Of a stretch of DNA of 64,000 bases, positions 54,897 to 64,000 are shown in pieces. The stretch is from Rhodoblastus sp963727035 (GTDB lineage: Bacteria > Pseudomonadota > Alphaproteobacteria > Rhizobiales > Beijerinckiaceae). The DNA lies in NCBI GenBank assembly GCA_963727035.1, contig CAVSEY010000001.1, forward strand, positions 79,313 through 143,312, read 5' to 3'. The number at the start of each line of letters is the position of its first letter. The stretch's first letter is position 1. The notes below the pieces were generated by a model that worked only from the letters and a program-made list of their open reading frames with translations, had not been told where the DNA came from and did no database searches. The position numbers were made by a program, and so were the translations under genes.

Positions 54897-57665
54897 ATGG
54901 GGAACAATGCGATCGGTGAGGGCGCGCCCGCGCCATGGCACGCCCTGACGGCGGACGAGACGGTTCTGCGGCTTGCAACCGACGCCCGCGCCGGGCTCAC
55001 AGCGCAGGAGGCGGCGGCCCGACTGGCGAAATACGGGCCGAACCGCCTGCCCGAGGGCAGGAAACAGGGGCCGTTCATCCGGTTCCTGGGCCAGTTCAAC
55101 AATATTCTGGTCTATGTGCTGCTCGCGGCCGGCTTCACCAAGCTGATGCTGAGCCTCTGGGTCGACGCCGGCATCATTTTCGCGGTGGTCGCGCTGAACG
55201 CGCTTCTGGGCTTCATTCAGGAAGGCCGGGCCGAGAAGGCGCTGGACTCCATCCGCAACATGCTCTCGGCGGAAGCGCGGACCCTGCGCGGCGGCGAGAC
55301 CCGCATGATCCCGGCCGAACAGCTGGTCCCCGGCGATATCGTCCTGCTTGAATCCGGCGACAAGATTCCGGCCGATCTGCGCCTGATCGACGTCAAGAAC
55401 CTGCGCACGGAAGAGGCGGCGCTGACCGGCGAATCCGTGCCGGCGGAAAAGACGACCGACCCGGTTTCCGTCAAATCGACCGTCGGCGACCGCGAGAGCA
55501 TGGCCTTTTCCGGCACGATGGTCGTCTCGGGCCGCGCCACCGGCGTGGTGGCCGAAACCGGCAGCAATACCGAACTCGGACGCATCAACCAGCTGCTGGC
55601 CAATGTCAGCGCGCTGGAGACGCCGCTCCTGCGCCAGATCAAGAAATTCGGCTACAAGATCACCGCCGCGATCGGCGTGCTGAGCGTGCTGATCTTTTCC
55701 TATGGTCATTGGCTCGGCCACATGACCTTCGTCGAATTGTTCCAGGCGGTGGTCGGCATTGCGGTGTCGCTGATCCCGGAAGGCCTGCCGGCGCTGATCA
55801 CCATCACGCTCGCCATCGGCGTCCAGCGCATGGCGCAACGCAACGCCATCATCCGGCGCCTGCCGGCGGTCGAAACCTTGGGCTCGGTCTCGCGCATCTG
55901 CTCCGACAAGACCGGCACGCTGACCCTGATGGAAATGATGGTCACGTCCGTGGTCACGGCGGACTCGTCATACGAGGTCAGCGGCGACGGCTATGCGCCC
56001 GAAGGCGAGGTCCGCGAGGGCGGCCAGAAGATCGGCGAGCCGGCTCCGGCGCTGAAGCTGATGGGCCGCGTCTCGATGCTGTGCAACGACGCCGAACTTT
56101 TTGTGGACGGCGGCGCGTGGAAGGTCGAGGGCGACCCGACCGAGGGCGCGCTTTATCCTTTCGCCACCAAGCTCGGCATGACCCGCGAGGCCGAACAGGC
56201 CGCCTTTCCCCGCATCGACGCCATTCCCTTCGAATCCGAGCATAAATTCATGGCGACGCTGCACCGCGCGGCGGATGGAGCGGAAATTCTGCTGGTCAAG
56301 GGCGCGCCGGAAGTCATCCTCGAACATTGCGACCGCCAGCAGACGGCGAACGGCCCGGCGCCGCTGGATCGCGACCATTTCGCGCGCGAGGGCGACCGGC
56401 TCGCGGCGCAGGGCGAGCGCGTGCTCGGCCTCGCCTGGCTCGAAAATCCCGGCCTGACGGCGGGCCGTCTCACGCCGGCCGACCTACCGACCAACCTGGT
56501 TCTGGTCGGTCTCGCCGGCCTGCTCGACCCGCCGCGCAAGGAGGCGATCGAGGCGATCAAGGAATGTCACGGCGGCGGCATCCGCGTCACCATGATCACC
56601 GGCGACCACAAGATCACCGCCGCGGCCATCGCCAGGATGCTCGGCATCGGCGACGGCGCGACGGCGGTTTCCGGCGCCGAGATCGAGGCGATGAACGAGG
56701 CCGAATTGCAGGATTGCGTGCGCGAGGTCGACGTTTTTGCGCGCGCCAGCCCCGAGCACAAGCTGCGTCTGGTCAAGGCGATCCAGGCCAACCGCCAGAT
56801 CGTCGCCATGACCGGCGACGGGGTCAACGACGCGCCGGCGCTGAAAAAGGCCGACATCGGCGTCGCCATGGGGATCAAGGGCACGGAAGTGACCAAGGAA
56901 GCCGCCGGCATGATTCTCGCCGACGACAATTTCGCCTCGATCGGCGCGGCGGTGAAGGAAGGCCGCACCGTCTACAACAATATCGAAAAGGCGATGCTGT
57001 TCCTGCTGCCGACCAATGTGGCGCAGGCGCTGGTCATCGCCGTGGCGATCCTTTTCGGCTTCACCCTGCCGATCACCGCGCCGCAGGTCCTGTGGGTCAA
57101 TATGGTGACCTCGGTGGCGCTTGGCCTCGTCATTTCCTTCGAACCGCACGAGGCCGACGTCATGCTGCGGCCGCCGCGCGCGGTGGAAAGGTCGATCGTC
57201 ACCGGCTTCGGCCTGTGGCGCATCCTGTTCATCGGCGTGGCGCTGCTGGCCTATACGCTGGCGGCCTTTTTCACGATGAAGGACTATGGCGCCTCGGACG
57301 GGCTCGCCCGCACGGTGGCGGTCAACGCGATCACCTTCGGTCAGGTGTTCTATCTGCTGAACAGCCGCTATCTGATCAACTCGTCGCTGTCGCTGAGCGC
57401 GCATAGGGACAATCGCTATCTGCCCTATGGCATAGGCGCCGTGGTGGTGCTGCAATTGCTCTTCACTTATGCGCCGCCGTTCCAGGCGATGTTCGGCAAC
57501 GAGCCGGTCCCGCTCTGGGTCTGGCCGTGGCTGCTGATCGGCGGCGTCGTCTTCTTCCTCGCGGTCGAAGCGGAAAAGGCGATCATCCGCGCCACCCCGG
57601 CGCTGCGCGCGGCGGTGGTCTCGATCGAGGCGGGCGGGGATCGGCCTGCGGTGAAGCGGGGCTGA
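54897..57665 (+). CDS. P2-type cation-transporting ATPase
   Basis: This 922-residue pump has all the catalytic motifs: phosphorylation site CSDKTGTLT, TGES in LTGESVPAEKT, KGAPE in the nucleotide domain, and TGDGVNDAPALKKADIGVAM. Helix 4 has SLIPEGLPA, as in Ca2+-ATPases. Helix 6 reads WVNMVTSVALGLVISFEP, with Ser where SERCA has the Ca-binding Asp of NLVTDG, so Ca2+ specificity is doubtful and Na+, K+ or Mn2+ should be considered. Ten helices; inner membrane. The C-terminus is short. Confidence 0.93.
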   Translation: MGNNAIGEGAPAPWHALTADETVLRLATDARAGLTAQEAAARLAKYGPNRLPEGRKQGPFIRFLGQFNNILVYVLLAAGFTKLMLSLWVDAGIIFAVVALNALLGFIQEGRAEKALDSIRNMLSAEARTLRGGETRMIPAEQLVPGDIVLLESGDKIPADLRLIDVKNLRTEEAALTGESVPAEKTTDPVSVKSTVGDRESMAFSGTMVVSGRATGVVAETGSNTELGRINQLLANVSALETPLLRQIKKFGYKITAAIGVLSVLIFSYGHWLGHMTFVELFQAVVGIAVSLIPEGLPALITITLAIGVQRMAQRNAIIRRLPAVETLGSVSRICSDKTGTLTLMEMMVTSVVTADSSYEVSGDGYAPEGEVREGGQKIGEPAPALKLMGRVSMLCNDAELFVDGGAWKVEGDPTEGALYPFATKLGMTREAEQAAFPRIDAIPFESEHKFMATLHRAADGAEILLVKGAPEVILEHCDRQQTANGPAPLDRDHFAREGDRLAAQGERVLGLAWLENPGLTAGRLTPADLPTNLVLVGLAGLLDPPRKEAIEAIKECHGGGIRVTMITGDHKITAAAIARMLGIGDGATAVSGAEIEAMNEAELQDCVREVDVFARASPEHKLRLVKAIQANRQIVAMTGDGVNDAPALKKADIGVAMGIKGTEVTKEAAGMILADDNFASIGAAVKEGRTVYNNIEKAMLFLLPTNVAQALVIAVAILFGFTLPITAPQVLWVNMVTSVALGLVISFEPHEADVMLRPPRAVERSIVTGFGLWRILFIGVALLAYTLAAFFTMKDYGASDGLARTVAVNAITFGQVFYLLNSRYLINSSLSLSAHRDNRYLPYGIGAVVVLQLLFTYAPPFQAMFGNEPVPLWVWPWLLIGGVVFFLAVEAEKAIIRATPALRAAVVSIEAGGDRPAVKRG

Positions 57666-57674
57666 AGCCCCGCT
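57655..57674 (+). terminator. Possible terminator stem-loop at the ATPase gene end
   Basis: AGCGGGGC and GCCCCGCT form a perfect 8-bp stem with loop TGAA that contains the stop codon. No T-run follows. The remaining sequence to 58032 (about 360 bases) holds no gene I can support and marks the start of the accessory segment. Confidence 0.35.
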
Positions 57675-58032
57675 GGCGGATCAAACCTGACGCTCGGCGG
57701 CGACCGCGAAGGGCGCAAAACGGCGGGTAGCGGGCATAGCGCGAAGGACCGGCCCCGAGAAAACACCGGTCGATGGCTGAATGGAAAGGATGCGCCAAAA
57801 GGCGACGGTAGCCTCGTTCGCGAATTCCAGACGTTCGCCGGGAGCGCCAGAGAGGGCTGAACCGACCCCAAGTCGACTCTGCCGAGGTCCGCTTGGCCTG
57901 TCGTCCCTCGGGGCAAGCCTGCGTGGCATACATTTTGGACGAATTTCTGCGATGCTTGCCTTCTGAGCTACCGGCAAGATAAACCGCAGTCAGCGGACCT
58001 AGCGGCGAGCGAAGTCCATCCAGAGGATCGCT

Positions 58033-59304
58033 ATGGCCGCTTTCTCCGAAGACGACGTTCACAAGCATCTCTACGCCAAGGGCCTGGAGGCCGTGATCAC
58101 CGACTGCCCCGAGCTCGACGCGCCCGAGGCTGAGGCGCCGCCGTCGACGGCCGAAGAGGACGCCGACGAGCCTCATTTCCAGCTCTGGCGGATCATCAAG
58201 GCCCGCGCGATGGCGAAGCTGGAACGGCTTCACAGAACGATCCGCTACGGGACCTTCGTCGGCACCAAAATCAAGCTTCCCACCGACAACTCCACGCCGA
58301 TGGAGCTAGACCTGATCGGCACCCACGAGGAGGGCTTGTTCGTCCTAGAGCTGAAGGTCGAGCGGTCGGCTGAGCGCAACGCGTTCTCCGAGTTGTTGGC
58401 ATACAGCAACTACATCGCCGGCATGTTCGCCCTATCAGGGCACCAAGACATCACCAACGTCTTAGTCGCGAACCTTGACAACAAGATCACCAAACAGGCC
58501 TTCCTTTACGACCTCCTAATCAACGAGCGAGACATCATCGTCTATCGGCCGAGCTTTCCCGCCGGCAACCTGGAGAGCTTGCAGCTCGACCTCTATCTGC
58601 CGGGCGACGATGACTTCCGTCATTTCACCAACGAGCTGTTGTCACACGACGCGATGGCTTGCGCGGTGATTTCCTTCGACGATCTTGACGGCTGGTTCGA
58701 CAGCGAAGAGGAGGACGGCAGCCTCAACGACTGGACTAAGAAGCACCTGTCCGCGCTTAGCGGCTACGCCGCCCAACTAATGGAGGCCGAGCGACTGCAC
58801 GGCTTCTGTTTTCTCCGAAAACCTTGGCGCGAGATCCCCCGCTACTACCGCAACAGTCTGTTTGTCTGCGCGCTCAATCCCTTCCGCATCGCGGAGCCAG
58901 AGCGCACCGACGCGATCCTATCGCAGTTGGAGAAGAGCGGGCGGGCCTCATTTCTGGAGACGCCGGAGCTGGCCTTCGACGGGCGGCTGATCCGGCTGGC
59001 GCAGCGGGCGATCAAGGACTGCCTCACCAACGACTACAGGGCGGAGGTCGAGACGCCATACTGGGGCGCGATCGTCACCGAGAGTCAGGAGGTGGTATTC
59101 ACCCATAACTTCGCGTTCCGGCCGACCGGGATCATGCGTGAGGCCTATGTTGGCTACCTTAACGACCTCTTCGCCCGCGTGGCGGTGGGCGAGAGCGGCG
59201 GCGTGGACGTCTCCATGCTCAAGATCAACGAGATCAACAACTGGATGGGCGCGTGGACGTTCATGGAGCGCTGCGGGTTCAAGGCTGGTGAGGCGCTCGA
59301 TTAA
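58033..59304 (+). CDS. Putative PD-(D/E)XK nuclease-fold protein, function unknown
   Basis: This 423-residue protein matches no named family that I recognise. Residues 88-124 fit a PD-(D/E)XK core: Asp93 in PMELDLIGTHEEGLF, Glu106-x-Lys108 in VLELKVERSAE, then SELLAYSNYIAG, with the usual 13-residue spacing. The rest is mixed helix and strand without a helicase or methylase motif. Codons CTA and TTA, almost unused nearby, occur repeatedly, suggesting transfer. CAGAGGA precedes the ATG. A defence-type nuclease is an inference only. Confidence 0.7.
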   Translation: MAAFSEDDVHKHLYAKGLEAVITDCPELDAPEAEAPPSTAEEDADEPHFQLWRIIKARAMAKLERLHRTIRYGTFVGTKIKLPTDNSTPMELDLIGTHEEGLFVLELKVERSAERNAFSELLAYSNYIAGMFALSGHQDITNVLVANLDNKITKQAFLYDLLINERDIIVYRPSFPAGNLESLQLDLYLPGDDDFRHFTNELLSHDAMACAVISFDDLDGWFDSEEEDGSLNDWTKKHLSALSGYAAQLMEAERLHGFCFLRKPWREIPRYYRNSLFVCALNPFRIAEPERTDAILSQLEKSGRASFLETPELAFDGRLIRLAQRAIKDCLTNDYRAEVETPYWGAIVTESQEVVFTHNFAFRPTGIMREAYVGYLNDLFARVAVGESGGVDVSMLKINEINNWMGAWTFMERCGFKAGEALD

Positions 59305-59416
59305 TACGAGGCGGACGACGACAGCGATGGTCTCAGCTGGGAGTCGGATTAGCCTTCCGCCAAACTTCGCCTTGGCTTAGATGTAGTGCCAGGTGCGATG
59401 ATCGGGAGAAGCGAAT

Positions 59417-60208
59417 TTGGCTGACGAGGACAGGCTCGCGAAGGCAAAGCGTCTCGCATCACGCCTTTGCGCCCTCGCGTCCGAGGTCGCCGATCAGGAG
59501 ACTCTGCGCCGCGAGCAAGATTGGGAAACAGACGGCGAAGCGTCTTGGGCACCCGAGTCATTTGATCGCGGTGTCGATGACTGGCCTGGCCTTGGTCCGC
59601 TAGTAGAGACCGCGGATGCCCTCAACCGAGCCCTCGAGGAGGCCGGCTTCGACGCCGAACCTCCGCTCGTCAGCGCATGCGACTTCTTCAGCCTAGGAAC
59701 CGTGACGTTCTATGGCAAGCTGCGGCAAATACACGCAGGCTTCGTTCAGCCGGTGCTGCGTCTGCCGGTCGTGACGCCTCTGCCAGACCGAGTGATCGCC
59801 TTCCTGAGGCAGATACCGGGCGATGACGAGTGGCTGCAAGGGGAGAACCACTCGAACCTCGGTTATCACTACCACTATCTAAACGCTAAGAAAGAGCGCT
59901 CGGACGTCGCACTCTGTTGGGACACCCGCGCGGACCCTACGACGCCTCATCCCCTGTTTCAGGAGAAACATGGGGAGTCCCACAGCAAATTTCCGGGGCG
60001 GCCAGATCTATGGGGCAAAAACAAGCGCTGGACGATCCATGAAGCCTGCGCGAAGGATCTGAAGCGGTGGACACTCGATAAGTTCCGGATGGCCTGTGAC
60101 AAGGCCGGTCCGGTCTGGCCGCTTGGCGCAGTCCTCACCGCGAAGCCGTCGCAGTACGCCATCCCGCCGCGGTTCCCCTCCAAGAAGGGCAAGGCGAGAC
60201 GGCGCTAA
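59417..60208 (+). CDS. Unknown protein downstream of the putative nuclease
   Basis: This 263-residue protein has no recognisable domain. The N-terminus is helical and charged (RLAKAKRLASRLCALASEVA). The middle has PGDDEWLQGENHSNLGYHYH and YLNAKKERSDVALCWDTRAD. The C-terminus is Lys/Arg-rich (PPRFPSKKGKARRR), which could contact nucleic acid. The start is TTG 59417 with GGGAG 7 bases upstream. It follows the nuclease-like gene by 112 bases on the same strand and shares its unlike-neighbour codon use. The two may be one functional unit. Confidence 0.6.
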   Translation: MADEDRLAKAKRLASRLCALASEVADQETLRREQDWETDGEASWAPESFDRGVDDWPGLGPLVETADALNRALEEAGFDAEPPLVSACDFFSLGTVTFYGKLRQIHAGFVQPVLRLPVVTPLPDRVIAFLRQIPGDDEWLQGENHSNLGYHYHYLNAKKERSDVALCWDTRADPTTPHPLFQEKHGESHSKFPGRPDLWGKNKRWTIHEACAKDLKRWTLDKFRMACDKAGPVWPLGAVLTAKPSQYAIPPRFPSKKGKARRR

Positions 60209-60300
60209 ACATCGTTACTGGCCGGACGTGTTAGGCTTGCGCCAAGCTAGGACTTTGCGTCCTTTACGCATTATGTCTGGCCTGCCAGCTTGAGGTGATA

Positions 60301-60309
60301 CCAACGGCC
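60301..60309. repeat. IS630 left inverted repeat
   Basis: CCAACGGCC at the left tip is paired with GGCCGTTGG at 61451-61459. Both tips abut TA dinucleotides. Confidence 0.88.
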
Positions 60310-60382
60310 TTTCAATCTGACTCGAAGGGGATTCCCATCCTGGTTTTGATCTGATTCCCTTGGCGCGGGGAGGATTTGCGCC

Positions 60383-61449
60383 ATGCCAGCGACAGTGAAG
60401 ATCAGGACGGATTATTCGGCTGTTGAACTTCGGCGTCTTGCGGCCAGTTCGAAAGACGCCAACCAAAGCCGGCGGCTGTTGTCTTTGGCGGGGGTGTTGG
60501 ACGGAATGGGCCGAGCGGAGGCGGCGCGGATTGGCGGCATGGATCGCCAGACGCTGCGCGATTGGGTTCATCGTTTCAACGCGCAAGGCCCGGACGGTCT
60601 GAAGGATATTCGCTCCAAAGGCCATCCGTCCCGACTGGCGCCAGAGCAACTGGCTGCCCTCGCCGAGATCGTCGAGACCGGGCCAGACCGGGAAAAAAAC
60701 GGCGTCGTCCGCTGGCGGCGGATCGACTTGAAGCGTGTCGTCGAGGAGCGCTTCGGCGTCGTCTATCACGAGCGGACGATCGGCAAACTTTTAAAAATGC
60801 TCGGCTTCTCGCACATCAGCGCCAGACCGCGTCATCCCGGCCAGAAGGCCGAGACGATTGCGGCGTTTAAAAAAACTTCTCGGCGACGCTGAAGGCGCAT
60901 CTCGCACATGTTCCGGCGCGCAAACCCATCGAAATTTGGTTCCAGGACGAAGCGCGCATCGGCCAGAAGAACGGCCAGGTTCGTCAATGGGCCAAGCGCG
61001 GAACGCGACCGCGTCAGCCCGCCGACCAGCGTTACGAGAACGCCTATCTGTTCGGCGCCATCTGCCCGGCGCGCGGCGTTGGCGCCGCGCTCGCCATGCC
61101 CTACGCCGACACCGAGGCGATGCAGGCGCATCTGGACGAAATCTCCAGTCGCGTCGCGCGCGGCGCTCACGCCGTCCTGCTGCTCGACCGCGCCGGGTGG
61201 CACACGACCGACAAGCTCAATATCCCGAAAAACATGACCCTGATCTTCCTGCCATCGCGCTCGCCGGAACTGAACCCCGTCGAGAACATCTGGCAGTATT
61301 TGCGAGCCAACTGGCTGTCCAACAGGGTCTTCGAGACCTACGACGACATCATCGAAGCCGCCTGCGACGCCTGGAACAAGCTCATCGCTTTGCCAGACGT
61401 CATTACCTCAATCGCTATGCGCAACTGGGCGCATAGCGGTCATGAATAA
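60383..61449 (+). CDS. IS630 family transposase, made by programmed -1 frameshift
   Basis: The first frame (60383-60892) holds the helix-turn-helix part (LSLAGVLDGMGRAEAARIGG, MDRQTLRDWVHRF). The second frame, reached by slipping back one base at TTTAAAAAAA (60866-60875), holds the DDE domain: Asp in IWFQDEARIG, Asp in AVLLLDRAGWH and Glu in SPELNPVENIWQYLR. The fused product is 355 residues, a normal IS630 length. A slippery A-run between two such halves is typical of this family, so this is regulation, not decay. Confidence 0.92.
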
Positions 61450-61644
61450 GGGCCGTTGGTATGAGAGGTGTCATCCCGAGACCGGATCTCCCGAAGGTCT
61501 GACAAGGGTCACGAATACGCGTTCGACCGAAGCCGGGAAAGTCCGCTGACGGCGTTGCACCGGCCATTACGAGAAAAGCTTGAAAGACGCCTTCGAGCCG
61601 ATTCCGCTCATTGCCCCAGGGTGCGAAGCGAGTGATTTTGCCCG

Positions 61645-63306
61645 TTAGTTCGCCGGCTTTTCGGCTTCGCCGAGCAGATGGGCGACCGCGCGCGAGGCGT
61701 GGCGCGCGAGCGATTCCAGGCGGCGGACCGTCTCGATCCGCCCCATGGCCTGATCCACATTGATTTCGCCGCTCCCGACCTTGCTCAGAGTCGGGCCGCG
61801 ATGCGCCCGCTTGAGCTCTTCGAGCTTGCGGGCGCAGTCCTCGAGCCGGTGGAGAGCCGCGCCGGCGGCGGGGGTTTCGAGCGTTTCGATCGGCGCGGCG
61901 TCGGCGCAAAGCGCCGACTCCCGCGCAATGTCCGCCACTGCCGCGACGGCGGCGCGCATCGCCTCGGCGCAGAGCGCGGCGGCGCGCTGCTCATCCTCGC
62001 CGTCGCGGGCCATCGGAAATTCCGGCGCCTCGCCGGCGGCCTCCGCCAGCCGGATCATATGGTCCAGCGCGTGCAGCGTGCTGGTCAGGCGGCGGTCCTC
62101 CTTTTCCGAGTCGGGCGGCCCGCTGACCTCGGCGATGAAGTCCCTCGCCTGTCGCAGGGCTTCGGCGGGCTCGGCCAGCGACAGGCTGGAGGCGGCCCCG
62201 TCCGCGGCGACGGCGGCTTCGATCTTCGGGCCGATGGTCTGGATCGCGAGCGCGATGGTGCGCCGCACCGCCTCCACCGCCACCACCGGATTTTCGAGCG
62301 CGGCCGGATCGAGCGCGCGCGTCAGGGCCGAGCGCGTATCGGGCAGCAGCCGCTCGACAAAACGGGTGAAACTTTTGATCGCCGGCATCAGCACCGCGAC
62401 GCCGACGACATTGAAGGCGGTGTGATAGGCCGCCAGCAGCGACACGCCGTCGAAATGCTGCGCCGCGCGGCGCAGGATCGGCATGGCGAAGGGGAAGGAG
62501 ACGATGGCGATGAGCGCCGCGACGACCTTGAACAGGATGTAAGCGAGCGCCAGACGCTTGGCGGTGACGCTCGCGCCGATCGCGGCCATGGCGGAGGAGG
62601 TCGCCGTGCCGATGTTCTGGCCGATGATGAGCGCGCAGCCCTGTTCGAGTCCGATCGCGCCGGCGAAATAGGCCGACAGGGTGACGGCGACCGCGGCGGT
62701 CGAGGATTGCATCACCGTGGTCATGATCGCGCCGATGACGACCAGCGCGAGCAGGCCGAGCCAGCCGGAAATCCAGCCTACGTCCGGCATGCCGAACACG
62801 GCCGGCAGGTCGGAAGGCCGCAAATGCGCCGCGACCCCGCCCATGCCCTGCTGCAACGTGGTCAGTCCGTAAAGAACCAGCGCAAAGCCGGCGAGCGAGG
62901 CGCCCGCCGCGGCGATCCGGCCCTTGCCCATCAGTTTGGTCAGGGCCCCGACGAAGATCATCGGCAGAGCGTAAGTGGAAAGCGAAACGCGCACGCCGAC
63001 CAGGGCGACCAGCCAGCCGGTGCCGGTGGTGCCGATATTGGCGCCGAAGACGAGGCCGAGGCCTTGAGGAAAGGTCAGGAGGCCGGCGCTGACGAGGCCG
63101 ATGGTGGTCATGGTGGTCGCGCTCGAGGACTGCACCAGAAGCGTGACCAGCCCGCCCCACAGGGCGCCCGAAAGCGGCGTGGCGGCGGCCTTGGCCAGCA
63201 CCACGCGCAGGGACGAGCCCGCCAGCCCCTTGAGGCCGTCGGTCATGATCGTCATGCCCAGAAGGAAGAGGCCTATGCCCCCCAGCACCGAAACCGCAGT
63301 CGACAT
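61645..63306 (-). CDS. Na/Pi cotransporter family protein with PhoU-like C-terminus
   Basis: This 553-residue protein has the NptA/PNaS duplicated signature: WGGLVTLLVQSSSATTMTTI and IGAIMTTVMQSSTAAVAVTL, with GANIGTTGTGWLVAL and GQNIGTATSSAMAA. About eight helices are followed by a helical PhoU-like region (residues 340-550). It imports phosphate with Na+ in the inner membrane. The 195 bases between its stop and the IS630 end hold no gene. Confidence 0.93.
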   Translation of the reverse strand: MSTAVSVLGGIGLFLLGMTIMTDGLKGLAGSSLRVVLAKAAATPLSGALWGGLVTLLVQSSSATTMTTIGLVSAGLLTFPQGLGLVFGANIGTTGTGWLVALVGVRVSLSTYALPMIFVGALTKLMGKGRIAAAGASLAGFALVLYGLTTLQQGMGGVAAHLRPSDLPAVFGMPDVGWISGWLGLLALVVIGAIMTTVMQSSTAAVAVTLSAYFAGAIGLEQGCALIIGQNIGTATSSAMAAIGASVTAKRLALAYILFKVVAALIAIVSFPFAMPILRRAAQHFDGVSLLAAYHTAFNVVGVAVLMPAIKSFTRFVERLLPDTRSALTRALDPAALENPVVAVEAVRRTIALAIQTIGPKIEAAVAADGAASSLSLAEPAEALRQARDFIAEVSGPPDSEKEDRRLTSTLHALDHMIRLAEAAGEAPEFPMARDGEDEQRAAALCAEAMRAAVAAVADIARESALCADAAPIETLETPAAGAALHRLEDCARKLEELKRAHRGPTLSKVGSGEINVDQAMGRIETVRRLESLARHASRAVAHLLGEAEKPAN

Positions 63307-63522
63307 CGTCTTTCCTTCGTTCCGTTGCTCGCCGCTTTTGTCTTAGCTTCGTCGCCGTGCGGCCTCAAGCGCCGATTCGCCCCGCGCCGACCTTGGCAAG
63401 AGCGAGGCGGAAGCCCTCGACCGCAGGAATCGCGCTCGGGACCGGCGGGCCGTCCAAAGAAGTCCATTGCCGCCCCGGCGCGCGGTTTGTAGGATCGGGC
63501 TCCGGCGCGAAGGGAGAGAGTC

Positions 63523-63999
63523 ATGAAGCTTTTGCATAAATTCGCCGCCGCGGCGCTGTTTCTGGCCGCCGCCGCGCCTGCGGCCGCCGAGACCGGGGCG
63601 ATCCGGATCGAACATCCGTGGTCGCGCGCCACGCCGGCCGGGGCGACCACCGGCGCCGCCTATATGACCATCGAAAACGCTGCGGACGCCGAGGACCGCC
63701 TGACCGGCGCGACGTCCGACGTCGCGGCCACGACCGAAATCCATGAAATGAAGATGGCGGACGGCGTCATGAAAATGCGGGCGGTCACGGACGGCCTCGC
63801 CGTGCCCGCTCATGGCTCGGTCGCGCTCAAGCCGGGCGGCTATCATGTCATGCTGATCGGGCTCAAGAAGCCGCTGAAAGCCGGCGAGACCGTGGTCCTG
63901 ACGCTCGATTTCGCCAAAGCGGGCAAGGTTGATGTCTCGGCGCCGGTCATGGACATGGCCTCGACGGGGCCGAAAATGGACCATATGAAAATGCAGTGA
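63523..63999 (+). CDS. Copper chaperone PCu(A)C
   Basis: This 158-residue periplasmic protein has a signal peptide ending near APAAAE and a cupredoxin-like PCuAC domain. The copper-binding residues follow the family H(M)-x10-M-x21-H-x-M pattern: EIHEMKMADGVMKMR and later GGYHVMLIGLKKPL. The C-terminal tail DMASTGPKMDHMKMQ adds Met/His. It delivers Cu(I) to the CuA centre of cytochrome oxidase. GGGAGAG lies ahead of the ATG, and the stop ends one base before the window end. Confidence 0.93.
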   Translation: MKLLHKFAAAALFLAAAAPAAAETGAIRIEHPWSRATPAGATTGAAYMTIENAADAEDRLTGATSDVAATTEIHEMKMADGVMKMRAVTDGLAVPAHGSVALKPGGYHVMLIGLKKPLKAGETVVLTLDFAKAGKVDVSAPVMDMASTGPKMDHMKMQ

Positions 64000-64000
64000 G

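Larger units (their letters stand above)
60301..61459 (+). mobile_element. IS630-family insertion sequence
   Basis: This 1159-bp element is bounded by CCAACGGCC (60301-60309) and its inverted copy GGCCGTTGG (61451-61459), with weaker matching further in. It is flanked on both sides by TA (60299-60300 and 61460-61461), the target duplication expected of IS630. It encodes one transposase across a -1 frameshift site. The element appears complete and recent, since its ends and coding region are intact. Confidence 0.92.

Noticed and set aside
59138..59380. 80-residue frame overlapping the end of the nuclease-like gene
   Set aside because: It is mostly inside the larger gene and has no independent support.

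Overview
The window is high-GC DNA that reads as an alphaproteobacterial chromosome, most likely Hyphomicrobiales (Beijerinckiaceae/Methylocystaceae-like). Three things support this: an alphaproteobacterial LexA box (GTTC-N7-GTTC, read here as GAAC-N7-GAAC) between uvrA and ssb; an Irr/ICE-like iron box ahead of the bacterioferritin genes; and protein sequences close to those of rhizobial and methanotroph-type alphaproteobacteria. No organism-specific marker is present, so the family is an inference.

Layout. 1-5.9 kb: 5' part of a chemoreceptor gene, a host-attachment-family protein, a LysR regulator divergent from a pair of duplicated yceI genes, a cytochrome b561, a third yceI, then bfr and bfd. 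6.2-9.5 kb: yajC-secD-secF plus an Mth938-domain protein. 9.6-15.4 kb: a frameshifted SulP transporter, a candidate small RNA with a strong terminator, and uvrA and ssb diverging from a shared SOS box. 15.4-24.1 kb: an unknown protein, a patatin, gyrA, a methyltransferase, rpmG, a universal stress protein and a DMT transporter with a His-rich tail. 24.2-35.7 kb: a complete glycogen operon on the minus strand, glgP-glgB-glgC-glgA-glgX/malQ, covering ADP-glucose synthesis, elongation, branching, phosphorolysis, debranching and glucan transfer. 35.9-40.9 kb: small secreted and membrane proteins, an ABC exporter, tRNA-Gly, HdeD, an arginine deiminase remnant and an outer-membrane beta-barrel. 41.1-46.5 kb: a seven-gene Mrp-type cation/proton antiporter operon in the E-F-G-(A'B)-C-D-D' order of archaeal Mbh complexes, with no hydrogenase genes. 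46.5-57.7 kb: an RND pump with adaptor, a GntP permease with a patatin, an AI-2E family protein and a P2-type ATPase. 57.7-61.5 kb: an accessory segment with a putative PD-(D/E)XK nuclease gene, an unknown gene and an intact IS630-family element. 61.6-64 kb: a Na/Pi cotransporter and a PCu(A)C copper chaperone.

Five genes carry apparent frame breaks: sulP, uvrA (5' end), glgX/malQ, the ABC exporter and the last Mrp gene. Four are single-base shifts in otherwise intact, conserved genes, which points to sequencing or assembly indels rather than decay. The sulP lesion looks like a deletion of about 10 bases. The most unusual biology is the Mbh-ordered Mrp operon, the candidate sRNA with a C-rich anti-Shine-Dalgarno loop, and the transferred two-gene unit beside IS630.
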